DNA of 64,000 bases. Source: Roseiarcus sp963823165 (GTDB lineage Bacteria; Pseudomonadota; Alphaproteobacteria; Rhizobiales; Beijerinckiaceae). The notes under the pieces were generated by a model. That model ran no database searches and was not told the origin of the DNA. It saw only the letters and a list, made by a program, of their open reading frames with translations. This document shows positions 1 through 7,994 of the stretch, piece by piece (position 1 is the first letter of the stretch; every line of letters begins with the position of its first letter). Made by a program: the position numbers and the translations under genes. The DNA lies in NCBI GenBank assembly GCA_963823165.1, contig CAWGKV010000001.1, positions 124,001-188,000 on the forward strand, read 5' to 3'.

Positions 1-1112
1 AAGCCGAAAAGGCTCATCGCAGAACCCTCGCTGCCCGCCAGCGCCAATTGGCGGTTGGCGAGTTCGATCAGCATCGCGGCGCCGATCAGGCCGGCCGCCA
101 GGCCCGGCGCGACCAACGCGTAGGCCGGCGCGAGGCGTCGGAACTCGCCCGAGCGCGCGGCCTCCCGGTGGCGCATCAGCCATCCCGCGACGCCGCCCGG
201 CGCAAACGACACGAAACCGATGAACATGAGGCCGAAATAGAGCTGCCACGCATTCGTGACGTCGGAGAGATTGATCTGCAGGAAGGTGATGATCACGGCG
301 CCGAGGATCGGGCCGATGAAATAGCCGACCCCGCCGATATAGGTCATGAGCAGCACGACAGCCGATTGCTGCGCGCCGAGCTCCTGTGCGTTCATGATCT
401 CGAAATTGATCGCCGCCAGCGCCCCCGCGATGCCGGCGAAGAACGCGGAGAAGCTGAAGGCGATGAGGCGGATCTGCCGCGCGGAATAGCCGATATACTG
501 CACCCGCTCGGGGTTGTCGCGCACCGCGTTGCAGATCCTGCCGAATGGCGTGCGGGTCAGGGCGTACATCGCGGCGATGCAGAGGAAGCACCAGATCGCG
601 ATCAGATAGTAGACTTCGATCTGCGGCCCGAACTTCAGCCCGAACAGCGGCGCCAGTTTGGCGCGATTGGTGGTGATCCCCTCCTCCCCGCCGAAGAACG
701 TACGCAATATGAACGAGCTCGATGACACGAGCTCGCCGATGCCGAGCGAGATCATGGAAAAAACCAGCCCGGCGCGCCGCGTCGAAACGAGGCCGAACAG
801 CACGCCGAAGGCGAGGCCGGCGAGGCCGCCAACGATGGGCATGATCGCCACCGGCACGGGAAGCTTGCCGTGGATGACGGCGTTCATCGCGTGGATGGCG
901 ACGAACCCGCCGAGCCCGTAGTAGACCGCATGGCCGAACGACAGCAGGCCGGTCTGTCCGAGCAGCATGTTGAAGGAGAGGGCGAAGATGATCATGACGC
1001 CCATGACCGACATCATGGTCAGCGACATGCCCGAGGAAAAGACTTTCGGGGCGAGCGCGAACAGGGCCGCGAGCGCCAGCCATGGCCAGAGGAAGCGGAG
1101 CGGCCGCTTCAC
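1..1112 (-). CDS. livM: LivM-type branched-chain amino acid ABC transporter permease (partial, 3' end outside window)
   Basis: Integral membrane subunit of a HAAT-family ABC importer. The reading frame is open from the start codon to the window edge, about 370 residues, close to full length for LivM. It is a run of hydrophobic helices with the LivM hallmark LLGQTGLLSFGHA near residue 45. The start is a GTG at 1112-1110 overlapping the livH stop codon (GTGA), which indicates translational coupling in the order livK-livH-livM. The ATPase genes livG and livF are not in the window and probably lie beyond the left edge. The substrate is not determined; relatives carry branched-chain amino acids, amides or urea. 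Confidence 0.9.
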   Translation of the reverse strand, partial: MKRPLRFLWPWLALAALFALAPKVFSSGMSLTMMSVMGVMIIFALSFNMLLGQTGLLSFGHAVYYGLGGFVAIHAMNAVIHGKLPVPVAIMPIVGGLAGLAFGVLFGLVSTRRAGLVFSMISLGIGELVSSSSFILRTFFGGEEGITTNRAKLAPLFGLKFGPQIEVYYLIAIWCFLCIAAMYALTRTPFGRICNAVRDNPERVQYIGYSARQIRLIAFSFSAFFAGIAGALAAINFEIMNAQELGAQQSAVVLLMTYIGGVGYFIGPILGAVIITFLQINLSDVTNAWQLYFGLMFIGFVSFAPGGVAGWLMRHREAARSGEFRRLAPAYALVAPGLAAGLIGAAMLIELANRQLALAGSEGSAMSLFG

Positions 1113-2044
1113 GATTCCCGCGTTCCCATGAGGCCCGTCGGCCGGACGATCAGGATGATCACGAGCAGCAGATAGGGGATGATCGGCGCGAGCTGCGCGA
1201 TCGTCACCTGCCAGAGGTCGCCCATGAACGGGGGTGCGACCGGGCCGAAGACTTCGGCGAGGGAGCCGTTCATCGCCACGGCGAAAGTCTGGATCAGGCC
1301 GATCAGGAGCGAGGCGACGAAGGCGCCGGCCAGGGACCCGAGTCCGCCGACCACGATGACGACGAAGAGAATCGGCCCGAGCAGAGCCGCCATCGAGGGC
1401 TGCGTCACCAGCGCCGGCCCGGCGATGACGCCCGCCAGGCCGGCCAGCGCCGCGCCCCCGCCGAACACGAGCATGAAAATGCGCGGCACGTCGTGGCCGA
1501 GCATCGCGACCATATCCGGGTGCGTCAGCGCCGCCTGGATGACGAGACCGACCCGCGTCCGCTTCAGGGCGACGAGCAGCGCCGCGAAGATCGCTATCGC
1601 CGTGACGAGCATGAACATGCGATAGGCCGGATAGGTGGTGCCGAACAGGCGAAACGCGACGAAATCGAGCGACGGCGGGACGCGATAATCGACGGGCAAC
1701 TTGCCCCAGATCATCTGCACGATCTCTTCGATGACGAAGGCCAAGCCGAAGGTGAACAGCAGCTCGGAGACATGGCCGAGCCGGTGCAGCCGCCTCAGCC
1801 CGAACCGCTCGACCGCCGCGCCGATCACGCCCACGGCGAGGGGCGCGACGAAGAACCCGGGCCAGAAGCCGAGGCGCCGCTCAATCTCGAAGCCGAAATA
1901 GGCGCCGAGCATGTAAAAGCTCACATGCGCGAAATTCAGCACGCCCATCATGCTGAAAACGAGCGTGAGCCCGCTCGCCAGCATGAAGAGCAGCATCCCG
2001 TAGAGGACGCCGTTCAGCGTCGAGAACGTGATGAGCTGAAGCAT
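1109..2044 (-). CDS. livH: LivH-type branched-chain amino acid ABC transporter permease
   Basis: 311 residues, the usual LivH size. It begins with the typical FSTLNGVLYGMLLFMLASGLTL-like amphipathic and hydrophobic start and contains FGLAFVIEE and the C-terminal RPTGLMG that marks LivH. It partners LivM to form the membrane channel. The stop codon overlaps the start of livM. It lies 120 bp downstream of livK, separated by a strong hairpin. The ATG at 2044 is the only start that keeps the whole first helix. Confidence 0.93.
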   Translation of the reverse strand: MLQLITFSTLNGVLYGMLLFMLASGLTLVFSMMGVLNFAHVSFYMLGAYFGFEIERRLGFWPGFFVAPLAVGVIGAAVERFGLRRLHRLGHVSELLFTFGLAFVIEEIVQMIWGKLPVDYRVPPSLDFVAFRLFGTTYPAYRMFMLVTAIAIFAALLVALKRTRVGLVIQAALTHPDMVAMLGHDVPRIFMLVFGGGAALAGLAGVIAGPALVTQPSMAALLGPILFVVIVVGGLGSLAGAFVASLLIGLIQTFAVAMNGSLAEVFGPVAPPFMGDLWQVTIAQLAPIIPYLLLVIILIVRPTGLMGTRES

Positions 2045-2069
2045 GCCAAGCCGACCCTCGAGAAAGCGC

Positions 2070-2116
2070 GGAGGGCGCGCGTCCCGCGCGCCACGGCGGC
2101 GGGACGCGCGCCCTCC
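2070..2116 (-). promoter_or_regulatory. Long hairpin between livK and livH
   Basis: Two 17-base arms (2070-2086 and 2100-2116) are perfect inverted complements around a 13-base loop. The stem is almost entirely G-C and has no following T-run, so it is not a classical intrinsic terminator. Placed between the binding-protein gene and the permease genes, it could protect the livK 3' end or attenuate the downstream genes, giving more binding protein than permease. A second small palindrome (ATGCCCG...CGGGCAT) sits at about 2125-2145. The structure is seen directly; the role is inferred. Confidence 0.6.
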
Positions 2117-2164
2117 GGCGCTGTCATGCCCGGGAACGCGGGCATCCAGAACCGCCGCCTCGCG

Positions 2165-3400
2165 TCAGGGGCGCTCCATCTTGCAGGTGGTCGGCAGGAC
2201 CGTGTCGTCGGCCTTGACGGCGGCGATCAGCTTCCAGCCCCAGCCGGTGCCTTCCTCGTCGAACTTCGCGCCGGGCTCCATGACGCCGAAGCTGCTGATG
2301 TAGATCGGCTGGAAGAACTGATGGTCGTCCTTGCGCATGAACCCGTCGCCGCCGTCGAAGACGTCGATTTTCATGCCTTCCAGCTTTTGGGCGATGGGAA
2401 TCGCGTCGGTCGACTTGGCTTCGTCCGCCGCCATCTTCAGCATCCGCATTTCGTTGACCGCGCGGGGATAGAACAGCGAGACGCCCTCCTTGGCGCGGAA
2501 CGCGGCCTCCCATTTCTGCGCCTCCGGCGTCGCGGCGTTCGGAACGCCTTCCGTGATCGCGAACACGCGATGCGACAAGCCGGTCTGCTTGATCGCCGTC
2601 GGTCCGCCGGCGCCGCCCGCGTAATAGGTGTACCAGTTGGCCTGCAGGCCGGCGTCGGCCGCCGCCTTCAACAGGAGCGCGATGTCCTGGCCCCAGTTGC
2701 CGGTGATGACGCTGTCGGCGCCGGAGGCCTTGATCTTGGCGATATAGGGCGAGAAATCCGTGACCTTCAGCAGGGGATGGAATTCATCGCCGACGATCTC
2801 GATATCCGGCCGCTTTTCCTTCAGCATGGCCTTCGCCGCCTGCTCCACCGCATGGCCGAACGAATAGTCCTGGTTGATGAGATAGACCTTCTTGATGTTC
2901 GGCTGGCCCTTCATGAAAGTCGTCAGCGCGGACATCTTGATGTCGGAGTTCGCATCCCAGCGGAAATGCCAAAACGAGCATTTTGCGTTGGTCAGCACCG
3001 GATCGACCGCGGCGTAATTGAGATAGAGCATCTCCTTGCCCGGATTGCGGTCGTTGTATTTCGACACCCAGTCCGTCAGCGCCGCGGCGACCGACGAGCC
3101 GTTGCCCTGGGTTATGATGCGGACGCCGTCGTCGGCGGCCTTCTGCGCCTGAATCAGGCTCTCCTGTGGGTTGGTCTTGTTGTCGAGCGGTACGATCTCG
3201 ATCTTCTTGCCGTCGAGGCCGCCGGCGGCGTTGAGCTCGTCGGCGAGATATTGGAAGGTCTTCAGGCCGACTTCGCCGATCGAGGCGCCGCCGCCCGATA
3301 GGGGGTCGATATAGCCGATCTTGACCGTATCGTCCGCCAATGCAGGGGCGACGAGGAAGCTTGCGCACAGCGCAAAGCCCAGCATCCTGACGTTCATCAT
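2165..3400 (-). CDS. livK: Branched-chain amino acid ABC transporter substrate-binding protein (periplasmic)
   Basis: 411 residues. The N-terminus MMNVRMLGFALCASFLVAPALA is a signal peptide with an Ala-X-Ala cleavage site before DDTVKIGYIDPLSG, the conserved first strand of type I periplasmic binding proteins of the Leu/Ile/Val family. A strong GGGAGG site precedes the ATG at 3400; a second ATG at 3397 is equally usable. The open frame extends further upstream to 3634, but that part overlaps the esterase gene and lacks coding character. First gene of the liv operon; no regulatory gene adjoins it. Confidence 0.92.
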   Translation of the reverse strand: MMNVRMLGFALCASFLVAPALADDTVKIGYIDPLSGGGASIGEVGLKTFQYLADELNAAGGLDGKKIEIVPLDNKTNPQESLIQAQKAADDGVRIITQGNGSSVAAALTDWVSKYNDRNPGKEMLYLNYAAVDPVLTNAKCSFWHFRWDANSDIKMSALTTFMKGQPNIKKVYLINQDYSFGHAVEQAAKAMLKEKRPDIEIVGDEFHPLLKVTDFSPYIAKIKASGADSVITGNWGQDIALLLKAAADAGLQANWYTYYAGGAGGPTAIKQTGLSHRVFAITEGVPNAATPEAQKWEAAFRAKEGVSLFYPRAVNEMRMLKMAADEAKSTDAIPIAQKLEGMKIDVFDGGDGFMRKDDHQFFQPIYISSFGVMEPGAKFDEEGTGWGWKLIAAVKADDTVLPTTCKMERP

Positions 3401-3495
3401 TTCCTCCCTCTCCGGCTTTGACAATTGGCCGATTTCGTTGACGGCGACAATGATCCCACGCCTCGGGATTGTCCAGAGATAGAGGCGAGGTTTCG

Positions 3496-4746
3496 TTATG
3501 AGTGCGGCGCCGGCGCCGCCGCCTGCATGAAAAACCTGAGCATTTCGCGCGACGCGTCGGGGCCCCGCGGATCGGCGTAGGAGCCCTTTGGGTCGCCGCC
3601 GGACCATGCGTGGCCAAGCCCGTCGATCTCCCAATACTCCGCGTGAGCAGCGCTGCCTGCGCCCGCAATGACGGTGCGCCGATAGGCGCGACCTCCGGCG
3701 ACGCCGTCGTGCTGCGTTTCCCCACCAAGGCCGGACAGGCCTGCGTGGGCGGCGGCGAGGATCGCCTCGGCGTTCGACGGATCGACGGTCTTGTCCGACG
3801 CGCCGTGGAAGACGATCGTGCGCACGCCGCTCCCGCCTCGACTCCGCGTTGCGGGCGCCGCCGCGCCGCGCATGGCTGCGAAGGCCGAGGCGACGTCAGA
3901 AGCGGACCCATGAGGAAGACCGGAGTGGACGCCGGTCGCCGCGTATAGCTCGGGATAGGTTTCGCCCATGATCGCGGCCATGGCGCCGCCGGCGGAGAGG
4001 CCGGCGACAAAAACCCGCCCGGCGTCGATCCGGAACTCGGCGATGATCGCGCGCGTCAGCCCGGCGATGATGCTCGGCTCGCCCTCGCCACGCCTCTGGT
4101 CGGCGGGATTGAACCAGTTCCAGCAGCTCGAGGGATTGGCCGCCGCCGGCTGTCTCGGATAGGCGACGACGACGCCGAGTTCCTCCGCCAGCAGGTTCAT
4201 GCCTGTCCCCACGGCGAAGTCGTCCGGGTTCTGCGTGCAGCCGTGCAGCATGACGACCAGGGGGAGCGCCCCGCCGTCCGCCCGGCTCGGCACATAGACC
4301 TTGTAATCGCGGCTTCCGGCCGCGCAGGCGAAGGTCCGCGTGATCCAGGCCGCCCCTTCCGGCACGGGGACCGGCGGCGCCTTGCGCATTCTCGCCAAAG
4401 GAGCGGAGTGAGGGCCGAAGCCCGGACGATCGAGCTGACGGAGCAGGTTCAGGCTCTCGCCGAGCGGCCTTCGCATGCGGCCAGGCGGCGGTTCGTCGAT
4501 GGTGGCGTCCGCGACTCGGGCGCTCTCCACGGCCGCATCGCGACCGCCGGCCGGCGGCGCGTACGCCGTTTGGAACGCCTCCGGCGCTGCGAGCGACTGC
4601 GGGGTTTCCCGCGGCGGTCCGCCGGCGCGAGACGTGTCGCCGTCTCCCGAAAGCGCCCGCTGGATCATCCGCGTCGCCTCGATCAAATCCTTCTGGCGCG
4701 TGAGGCGCACGGCCTGACGCATCGCTGCGGCGAAATTCAAAGTCAT
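3496..4746 (-). CDS. Polyhydroxybutyrate depolymerase-family esterase
   Basis: 416 residues, alpha/beta hydrolase. The catalytic part starts near residue 135 after a long, low-complexity, Pro/Ala/Arg-rich N-terminal segment. Visible motifs are the oxyanion element HGCTQNP (168-174), the lipase box GLSAGG with Ser251, and the C-terminal histidine in GHAWSGG. These are the motifs of the esterase PHB depolymerase family (LpqC type). There is no signal peptide, so it acts in the cytoplasm or is exported by another route. The neighbouring ribbon-helix-helix gene lies just upstream on the same strand with a gap of about 35 bp, so the two probably form an operon. True substrate (PHB or another ester) is not established. 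Confidence 0.85.
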   Translation of the reverse strand: MTLNFAAAMRQAVRLTRQKDLIEATRMIQRALSGDGDTSRAGGPPRETPQSLAAPEAFQTAYAPPAGGRDAAVESARVADATIDEPPPGRMRRPLGESLNLLRQLDRPGFGPHSAPLARMRKAPPVPVPEGAAWITRTFACAAGSRDYKVYVPSRADGGALPLVVMLHGCTQNPDDFAVGTGMNLLAEELGVVVAYPRQPAAANPSSCWNWFNPADQRRGEGEPSIIAGLTRAIIAEFRIDAGRVFVAGLSAGGAMAAIMGETYPELYAATGVHSGLPHGSASDVASAFAAMRGAAAPATRSRGGSGVRTIVFHGASDKTVDPSNAEAILAAAHAGLSGLGGETQHDGVAGGRAYRRTVIAGAGSAAHAEYWEIDGLGHAWSGGDPKGSYADPRGPDASREMLRFFMQAAAPAPHS

Positions 4747-4781
4747 GTTCGATCCTTACGGTGTGAAGGGAAACGGCTCGA

Positions 4782-5201
4782 TCAGCCGATTCGATCCGAG
4801 AGCGCGGCCTTGACGGCCTTGCTGGCGTGAAGGGCGCCGAGAACGGTGATCGACTCGATGGTCGCGCGTGCGAGCTCGGGGGTGACGTCGTCCGCGATGA
4901 CCGCAAGTCCGAGGACCTGGATGCGGAGCTTCGCGCCCGCGGCCCTCAACCCCTCGAGCTCCTCCCGGCCGTAGCGCCTGAGGCCGAGTTCGAGAGTGTG
5001 GCGAACGATCGATTGCTTGACCGCGTCGGAATGGACGGCGAGCTGGTTGCGGATCGCCGTCCGGATGAAATCGGTGCGATTGGAGTAGAATCCCTCCCGC
5101 ACAAGGAGATCGATGTGGCCGAGATCGACGAATCCGACGTTGATCGTGATTTTCTCACTGTCGGCCGCCCGCTCGCCGAGCCGTATTATCTCTCCGGCCA
5201 T
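4782..5201 (-). CDS. CopG/ribbon-helix-helix family transcriptional regulator
   Basis: 139 residues from the ATG at 5201, which has GGAG six bases upstream; a start at 5216 would add five residues but would overlap the operator-like repeat. The segment EKITINVGFVDLGHIDLLVREG followed by SNRTDFIRTAIRNQL is the strand-helix-helix fold of the RHH superfamily with its conserved RTDFIR turn. The C-terminal half (LRIQVLGLAVIADDVTPELARATIES) is a conserved extension seen in rhizobial relatives. Probably autoregulated through the CCATCCA repeats over its start and controlling the downstream esterase gene. Confidence 0.8.
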   Translation of the reverse strand: MAGEIIRLGERAADSEKITINVGFVDLGHIDLLVREGFYSNRTDFIRTAIRNQLAVHSDAVKQSIVRHTLELGLRRYGREELEGLRAAGAKLRIQVLGLAVIADDVTPELARATIESITVLGALHASKAVKAALSDRIG

Positions 5202-5212
5202 CACCTTCTCCA

Positions 5213-5239
5213 CCATCCAAGTGGATGGTATTTGGATGG
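5213..5239 (-). promoter_or_regulatory. Candidate operator of the RHH regulator: three TGGATGG half-sites
   Basis: Half-sites are CCATCCA at 5213-5219 and TGGATGG at 5222-5228 and 5233-5239. The first two form a perfect inverted repeat with a 2-base centre; the third repeats the second with an 11-base period, about one helical turn. RHH dimers bind exactly such short spaced half-sites, and this block sits 12 bases upstream of the preferred start. The repeats are seen; binding is inferred. Confidence 0.6.
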
Positions 5240-5411
5240 TGAAGCGCGGATTGCAAGGGGGAGGGCGGCTGCGGCGTCGCTGCGGGCTGGGCTTCGAAGT
5301 CGCCCTGCCGATGAGGCGGATCGTGCTCGCCGTCAATTCCGCGCTCGATGGAGCGGGCAGGGCGATCGGGCGAAGGCGATCTCCTCCACCCTTGTGGGGA
5401 AGGATTAAGGA

Positions 5412-5479
5412 GGGGGGTCGCGCCAGACCTCGGAAGCTGTTGATCGACGGCCTCTGCGGAGAGCGTAGCGCGACCCCCC
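5412..5479. repeat. Inverted repeat element abutting a truncated gene
   Basis: GGGGGGTCGCGC at 5412-5423 is matched by its exact complement at 5468-5479. Flanking the arms are shorter palindromic tracts of the CCCTTGTGGGGA and CCCGCAAGGGG types. No gene is visible between 5240 and 5510. The element ends about 30 bases before the surviving part of an ACT-domain gene, so it may mark where that gene was cut. Confidence 0.5.
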
Positions 5480-5509
5480 ACCCCCGCCGCCCCCGCAAGG
5501 GGAGCGGGA

Positions 5510-5722
5510 GTGCGCCCAACCCTCGGAATCTTCGCTTCGGCCGATTGCCCTGATGGAGCGGTGCTCACCGCCGCCGTATCGGCGGCGCTGAGCGCAAACG
5601 CCGTTCCCTGCAACATGGTCGCGGCCTTTCGCCACGACCATGTTTTCGTGCCTTCCGCGATGGCCGAGCGGGCGCTGGCGATTCTGAAAGCCCTGCAGGC
5701 TGAGGCGGCGGGTCTGTTGTAG
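5510..5722 (+). pseudogene. C-terminal remnant of an ACT_3 (DUF2241) domain protein
   Basis: Only about 65 residues remain. LTAAVSAALSANAVPCNMVAAFRHDHVFVPSAMAERAL matches the C-terminal part of ACT_3 proteins, whose conserved core reads like GLTAAVAAALA...GI.CNVVAGYHHDHLFVP. The N-terminal half of the roughly 130-residue family is missing: upstream is palindromic repeat DNA rather than coding sequence. A GTG at 5510 leaves the frame open, so a short protein could still be made, but it would lack half of the domain. Recognition is from memory of the family. Confidence 0.6.
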
Positions 5723-5761
5723 GCCGTCAGCCGGTCGAACTCTCGCTGCGTGAGGCTGCTG

Positions 5762-6262
5762 CTACGCCTTGCGCATCATCGCCACGCCCGCGCCGGCCTG
5801 CGGCGGGTGCGGCAGGCTCGCGTGAATCCTGGCGAGCGCGTCAAGCGCGGCGAGCGTCTCGAATCCCCACGGTGCGGCCCGCGGGGCGCCTTCGCCGAGC
5901 GCCACCGACATCAGCAGCTGCTCCGAGCCGGCGAGGCGCTCGCCGCTCGTGTCGGTCATGTCGAGCCAGACGCGCATGCGCTTGTCGTCGTGCTCAAGGA
6001 GGTGGCAGGAGACGGCGAGCGCGTCGCCTTCCCTGGCCTCCCTGAAATAGTGCAGCATCATCTGCAGCGTGAACAGGCTGCGGCCCGTCCGCTTGCGCGC
6101 CGCCGCGTCGAGGCCGATGCGGTCCATCAGCGCATCGACCGACCGGCTGAACACGATGGCGAAGGCCGCGTCGTTCATGTGGCCGTTGTAGTCGACCCAT
6201 TCGCTCGCGACCGTGGTCGTGTAGACATCGAGCGGCGCATGAGGCTTGGCGTGAGCGATCAC
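5762..6262 (-). CDS. Hotdog-fold thioesterase family protein
   Basis: 166 residues from a GTG at 6262 preceded by GGGAGGAG. VASEWVDYNGHMNDAAFAIVFSRSVD is the active-site helix region of 4HBT thioesterases (the DYNGHMN motif carries the Asp and Asn residues typical of YbgC and carnitine-related acyl-CoA thioesterases). It would hydrolyse an acyl-CoA in the cytoplasm; the acyl group is unknown. The frame continues upstream to 6346 but without a good ribosome site. It stands alone between convergent and same-strand neighbours. Confidence 0.82.
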   Translation of the reverse strand: MIAHAKPHAPLDVYTTTVASEWVDYNGHMNDAAFAIVFSRSVDALMDRIGLDAAARKRTGRSLFTLQMMLHYFREAREGDALAVSCHLLEHDDKRMRVWLDMTDTSGERLAGSEQLLMSVALGEGAPRAAPWGFETLAALDALARIHASLPHPPQAGAGVAMMRKA

Positions 6263-6493
6263 GGGTCTTCTCCTCCCGAGTTCCGCGCCCGACTTTGCGC
6301 CGAAGACCCACCTGCGCGCAACTGCCGGCTTCGCCGATGCGGCCATCCCGGCAGCGTTCCTCGGACCGGCCTGTCTGCGCCTGCCGCCCCTCGGCTCACG
6401 AGGGCCAGGACGCTCCCGTGCCTTCGCGACTTCGGATCACACGACCGGCGAGGCGGCCGCGTGGTCCGTCCCTGGAGCCGATGCAGCTCGGAC

Positions 6494-7123
6494 CTATTCT
6501 TCCTCGTCCGGGCCTTCGCCCCAGTGATGGTCGGCGCCGCCCCAGCCGGGATGGCCGTGGCCCCATCCCATCATGCCGCCTCGCTCATGTCCGAGCATCA
6601 TCATCTCGTGGCCCAGCATGCCGAATATCTGCTTCTGGGTTTCATCCAGGCTGGCGTAGAGCGGCTTCGCCGCATCGGCCACCTTCTTCAGCGCGGCGGC
6701 GGCTTCGGACATGTGGTCGGCCATGGCCTCGAGGCGATCGACCGGCGACGCTCCCTCCTCGTCCCGCCCTTCCATGTGCGGCGTCATCATGCCCTGTCCC
6801 ATGTCCGGTCCCATGTCCTCCCCCTGCATGCCCCGCCTCATTTCCATCCGATTCATCATGTGCTGCATGTGCATCTGCGCGGCCTCGCGCACGGCGGCCT
6901 CGAACGGCCCCCACAGCTTCTCCTGATCGGGGTTGAGATTGAGGCCGGCCTTGAGCCCGGCGAGCTTGGCGTTGAGCAGCGCCTCGTGATCGGTGGCCCA
7001 GTGGTGCATCCAGTGCTGCATGGGCGGAGGGTTGTCGGCCTGCGCGGCGGCGCCGGCGGCGACCGCGACCACGAAAACCGAAGCCGCGAACGTAGTCAGC
7101 GAAATGCGAAATGACGACCTCAT
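6494..7123 (-). CDS. Spy/CpxP-like LTXXQ periplasmic protein, Met/His-rich
   Basis: 209 residues starting at the ATG at 7123 behind AGGAGGAAC. A signal peptide (about residues 1-28, cleaved near AAAQA) is followed by two LTXXQ-type motifs: LNPDQEKLWGPFEAAVRE and LYASLDETQKQIFGML. The middle and the tail are very rich in Met, His, Gly and Asp (HMQHMMNRMEM; GWGHGHPGWGGADHHWGEG), which suggests binding of a metal such as copper. LTXXQ proteins are periplasmic chaperones or stress sensors. It shares the SLDETQK repeat with the next gene upstream, so the two are probably paralogues. Confidence 0.82.
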   Translation of the reverse strand: MRSSFRISLTTFAASVFVVAVAAGAAAQADNPPPMQHWMHHWATDHEALLNAKLAGLKAGLNLNPDQEKLWGPFEAAVREAAQMHMQHMMNRMEMRRGMQGEDMGPDMGQGMMTPHMEGRDEEGASPVDRLEAMADHMSEAAAALKKVADAAKPLYASLDETQKQIFGMLGHEMMMLGHERGGMMGWGHGHPGWGGADHHWGEGPDEEE

Positions 7124-7241
7124 CGCTGTTCCTCCTGTTAGACTCGACCCGCCGGGCCAAGTTGCGAGCCCCGAGCCGCCATTGCAAATCAACTGCGCGT
7201 AAGTTTGATGACTGCGAGGCCGTCTGGCCGCCTGGACGGCC

Positions 7242-7281
7242 AAAAAAGAAGACGCGGCCGAGGGGAGGCGGCCGCGTCTTC
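7242..7281 (-). terminator. Intrinsic terminator behind the second Spy-like gene
   Basis: A perfect 13-bp stem (7248-7260 with 7269-7281) with an 8-base loop is followed on the minus strand by six T residues (7247-7242). It lies 58 bp downstream of the stop of the Spy-like gene at 7339 and upstream of the next one, so the two paralogues are transcribed separately. Confidence 0.88.
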
Positions 7282-7338
7282 CGTTCTGCCGAAGCCTGGG
7301 GGAGCTCCGGCCTGCTGAAGCCTGGGGAGAGCTTCAGA

Positions 7339-7872
7339 CTATTCGTGCATGTCCCGTTCGTTCCAGCGGTGGCGCATCATTTCCATCGCGAACCGGGCCC
7401 GCTCGGGCATCAGCATCCGGCCGAGCATGGCGAAATCATGCTTCTGCGTCTCGTCGAGGCTGGCGTAGAGCGGCTTCGCGGCGTCGGCGATTTTCTTCAT
7501 ATTGGCGCCCGCCTGGGTGAGATTGCTCGACCACCTGTCCAGCAGATCGATGGGCGACGCCTGCTCGTTCTGCTTGCGCGTCTCCATCATCTTCTGCATG
7601 TTTTCCATTCGGTCCTTGGCGCTGTCGCGCACCGCGGTCTCGAACGGGGTCCAGAGGTTCTCCTGGTCGGGTTTCAATTTGAGCTCGGCCTTCATGCCGG
7701 CGAGCTTGGCGTCGAGCATCATCTCGCGGTCGGCGGCCAACTGCTGCGTGCGATCCATCTCCTGCTGCATGCCCTGCTGCGCGTTGGGCTCGACGGCGTT
7801 GGCGGCGAGGGCCGGCAGGGCGAAGACGGAAACCGCGACGATCGCCAGGGAGGTCGCAAATCGCCAAGTCAT
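7339..7872 (-). CDS. Spy/CpxP-like LTXXQ periplasmic protein
   Basis: 177 residues from the ATG at 7872. A signal peptide ends at PALAANA near residue 25. LKPDQENLWTPFETAVRD and LYASLDETQKHDFAML are the two LTXXQ motifs, in the same order and spacing as in the paralogue at 6494-7123, but this copy lacks the histidine-rich tail. It ends in RHRWNERDMHE. Expected to act in the periplasm as a chaperone or envelope-stress buffer. The upstream frame to 8244 has no coding character and overlaps the aldolase gene on the other strand. Confidence 0.82.
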   Translation of the reverse strand: MTWRFATSLAIVAVSVFALPALAANAVEPNAQQGMQQEMDRTQQLAADREMMLDAKLAGMKAELKLKPDQENLWTPFETAVRDSAKDRMENMQKMMETRKQNEQASPIDLLDRWSSNLTQAGANMKKIADAAKPLYASLDETQKHDFAMLGRMLMPERARFAMEMMRHRWNERDMHE

Positions 7873-7994
7873 CTCGCAGGCCCTCGTCGAAATTCGTCGA
7901 ACCGGAGGATGCGAGCGGAAAAGATGAAATTCAAATGAACTCGACGTAATGTTCAGGCCGGAATGGAGAAGCAAGCGCGAAGGCGGGCGAGGAC

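Noticed and set aside
1082..3301. Long plus-strand frame opposite the liv genes (739 codons)
   Set aside because: It lies opposite livH and livK, has Arg/Asp/Glu/His-rich shadow composition and no recognisable domain.
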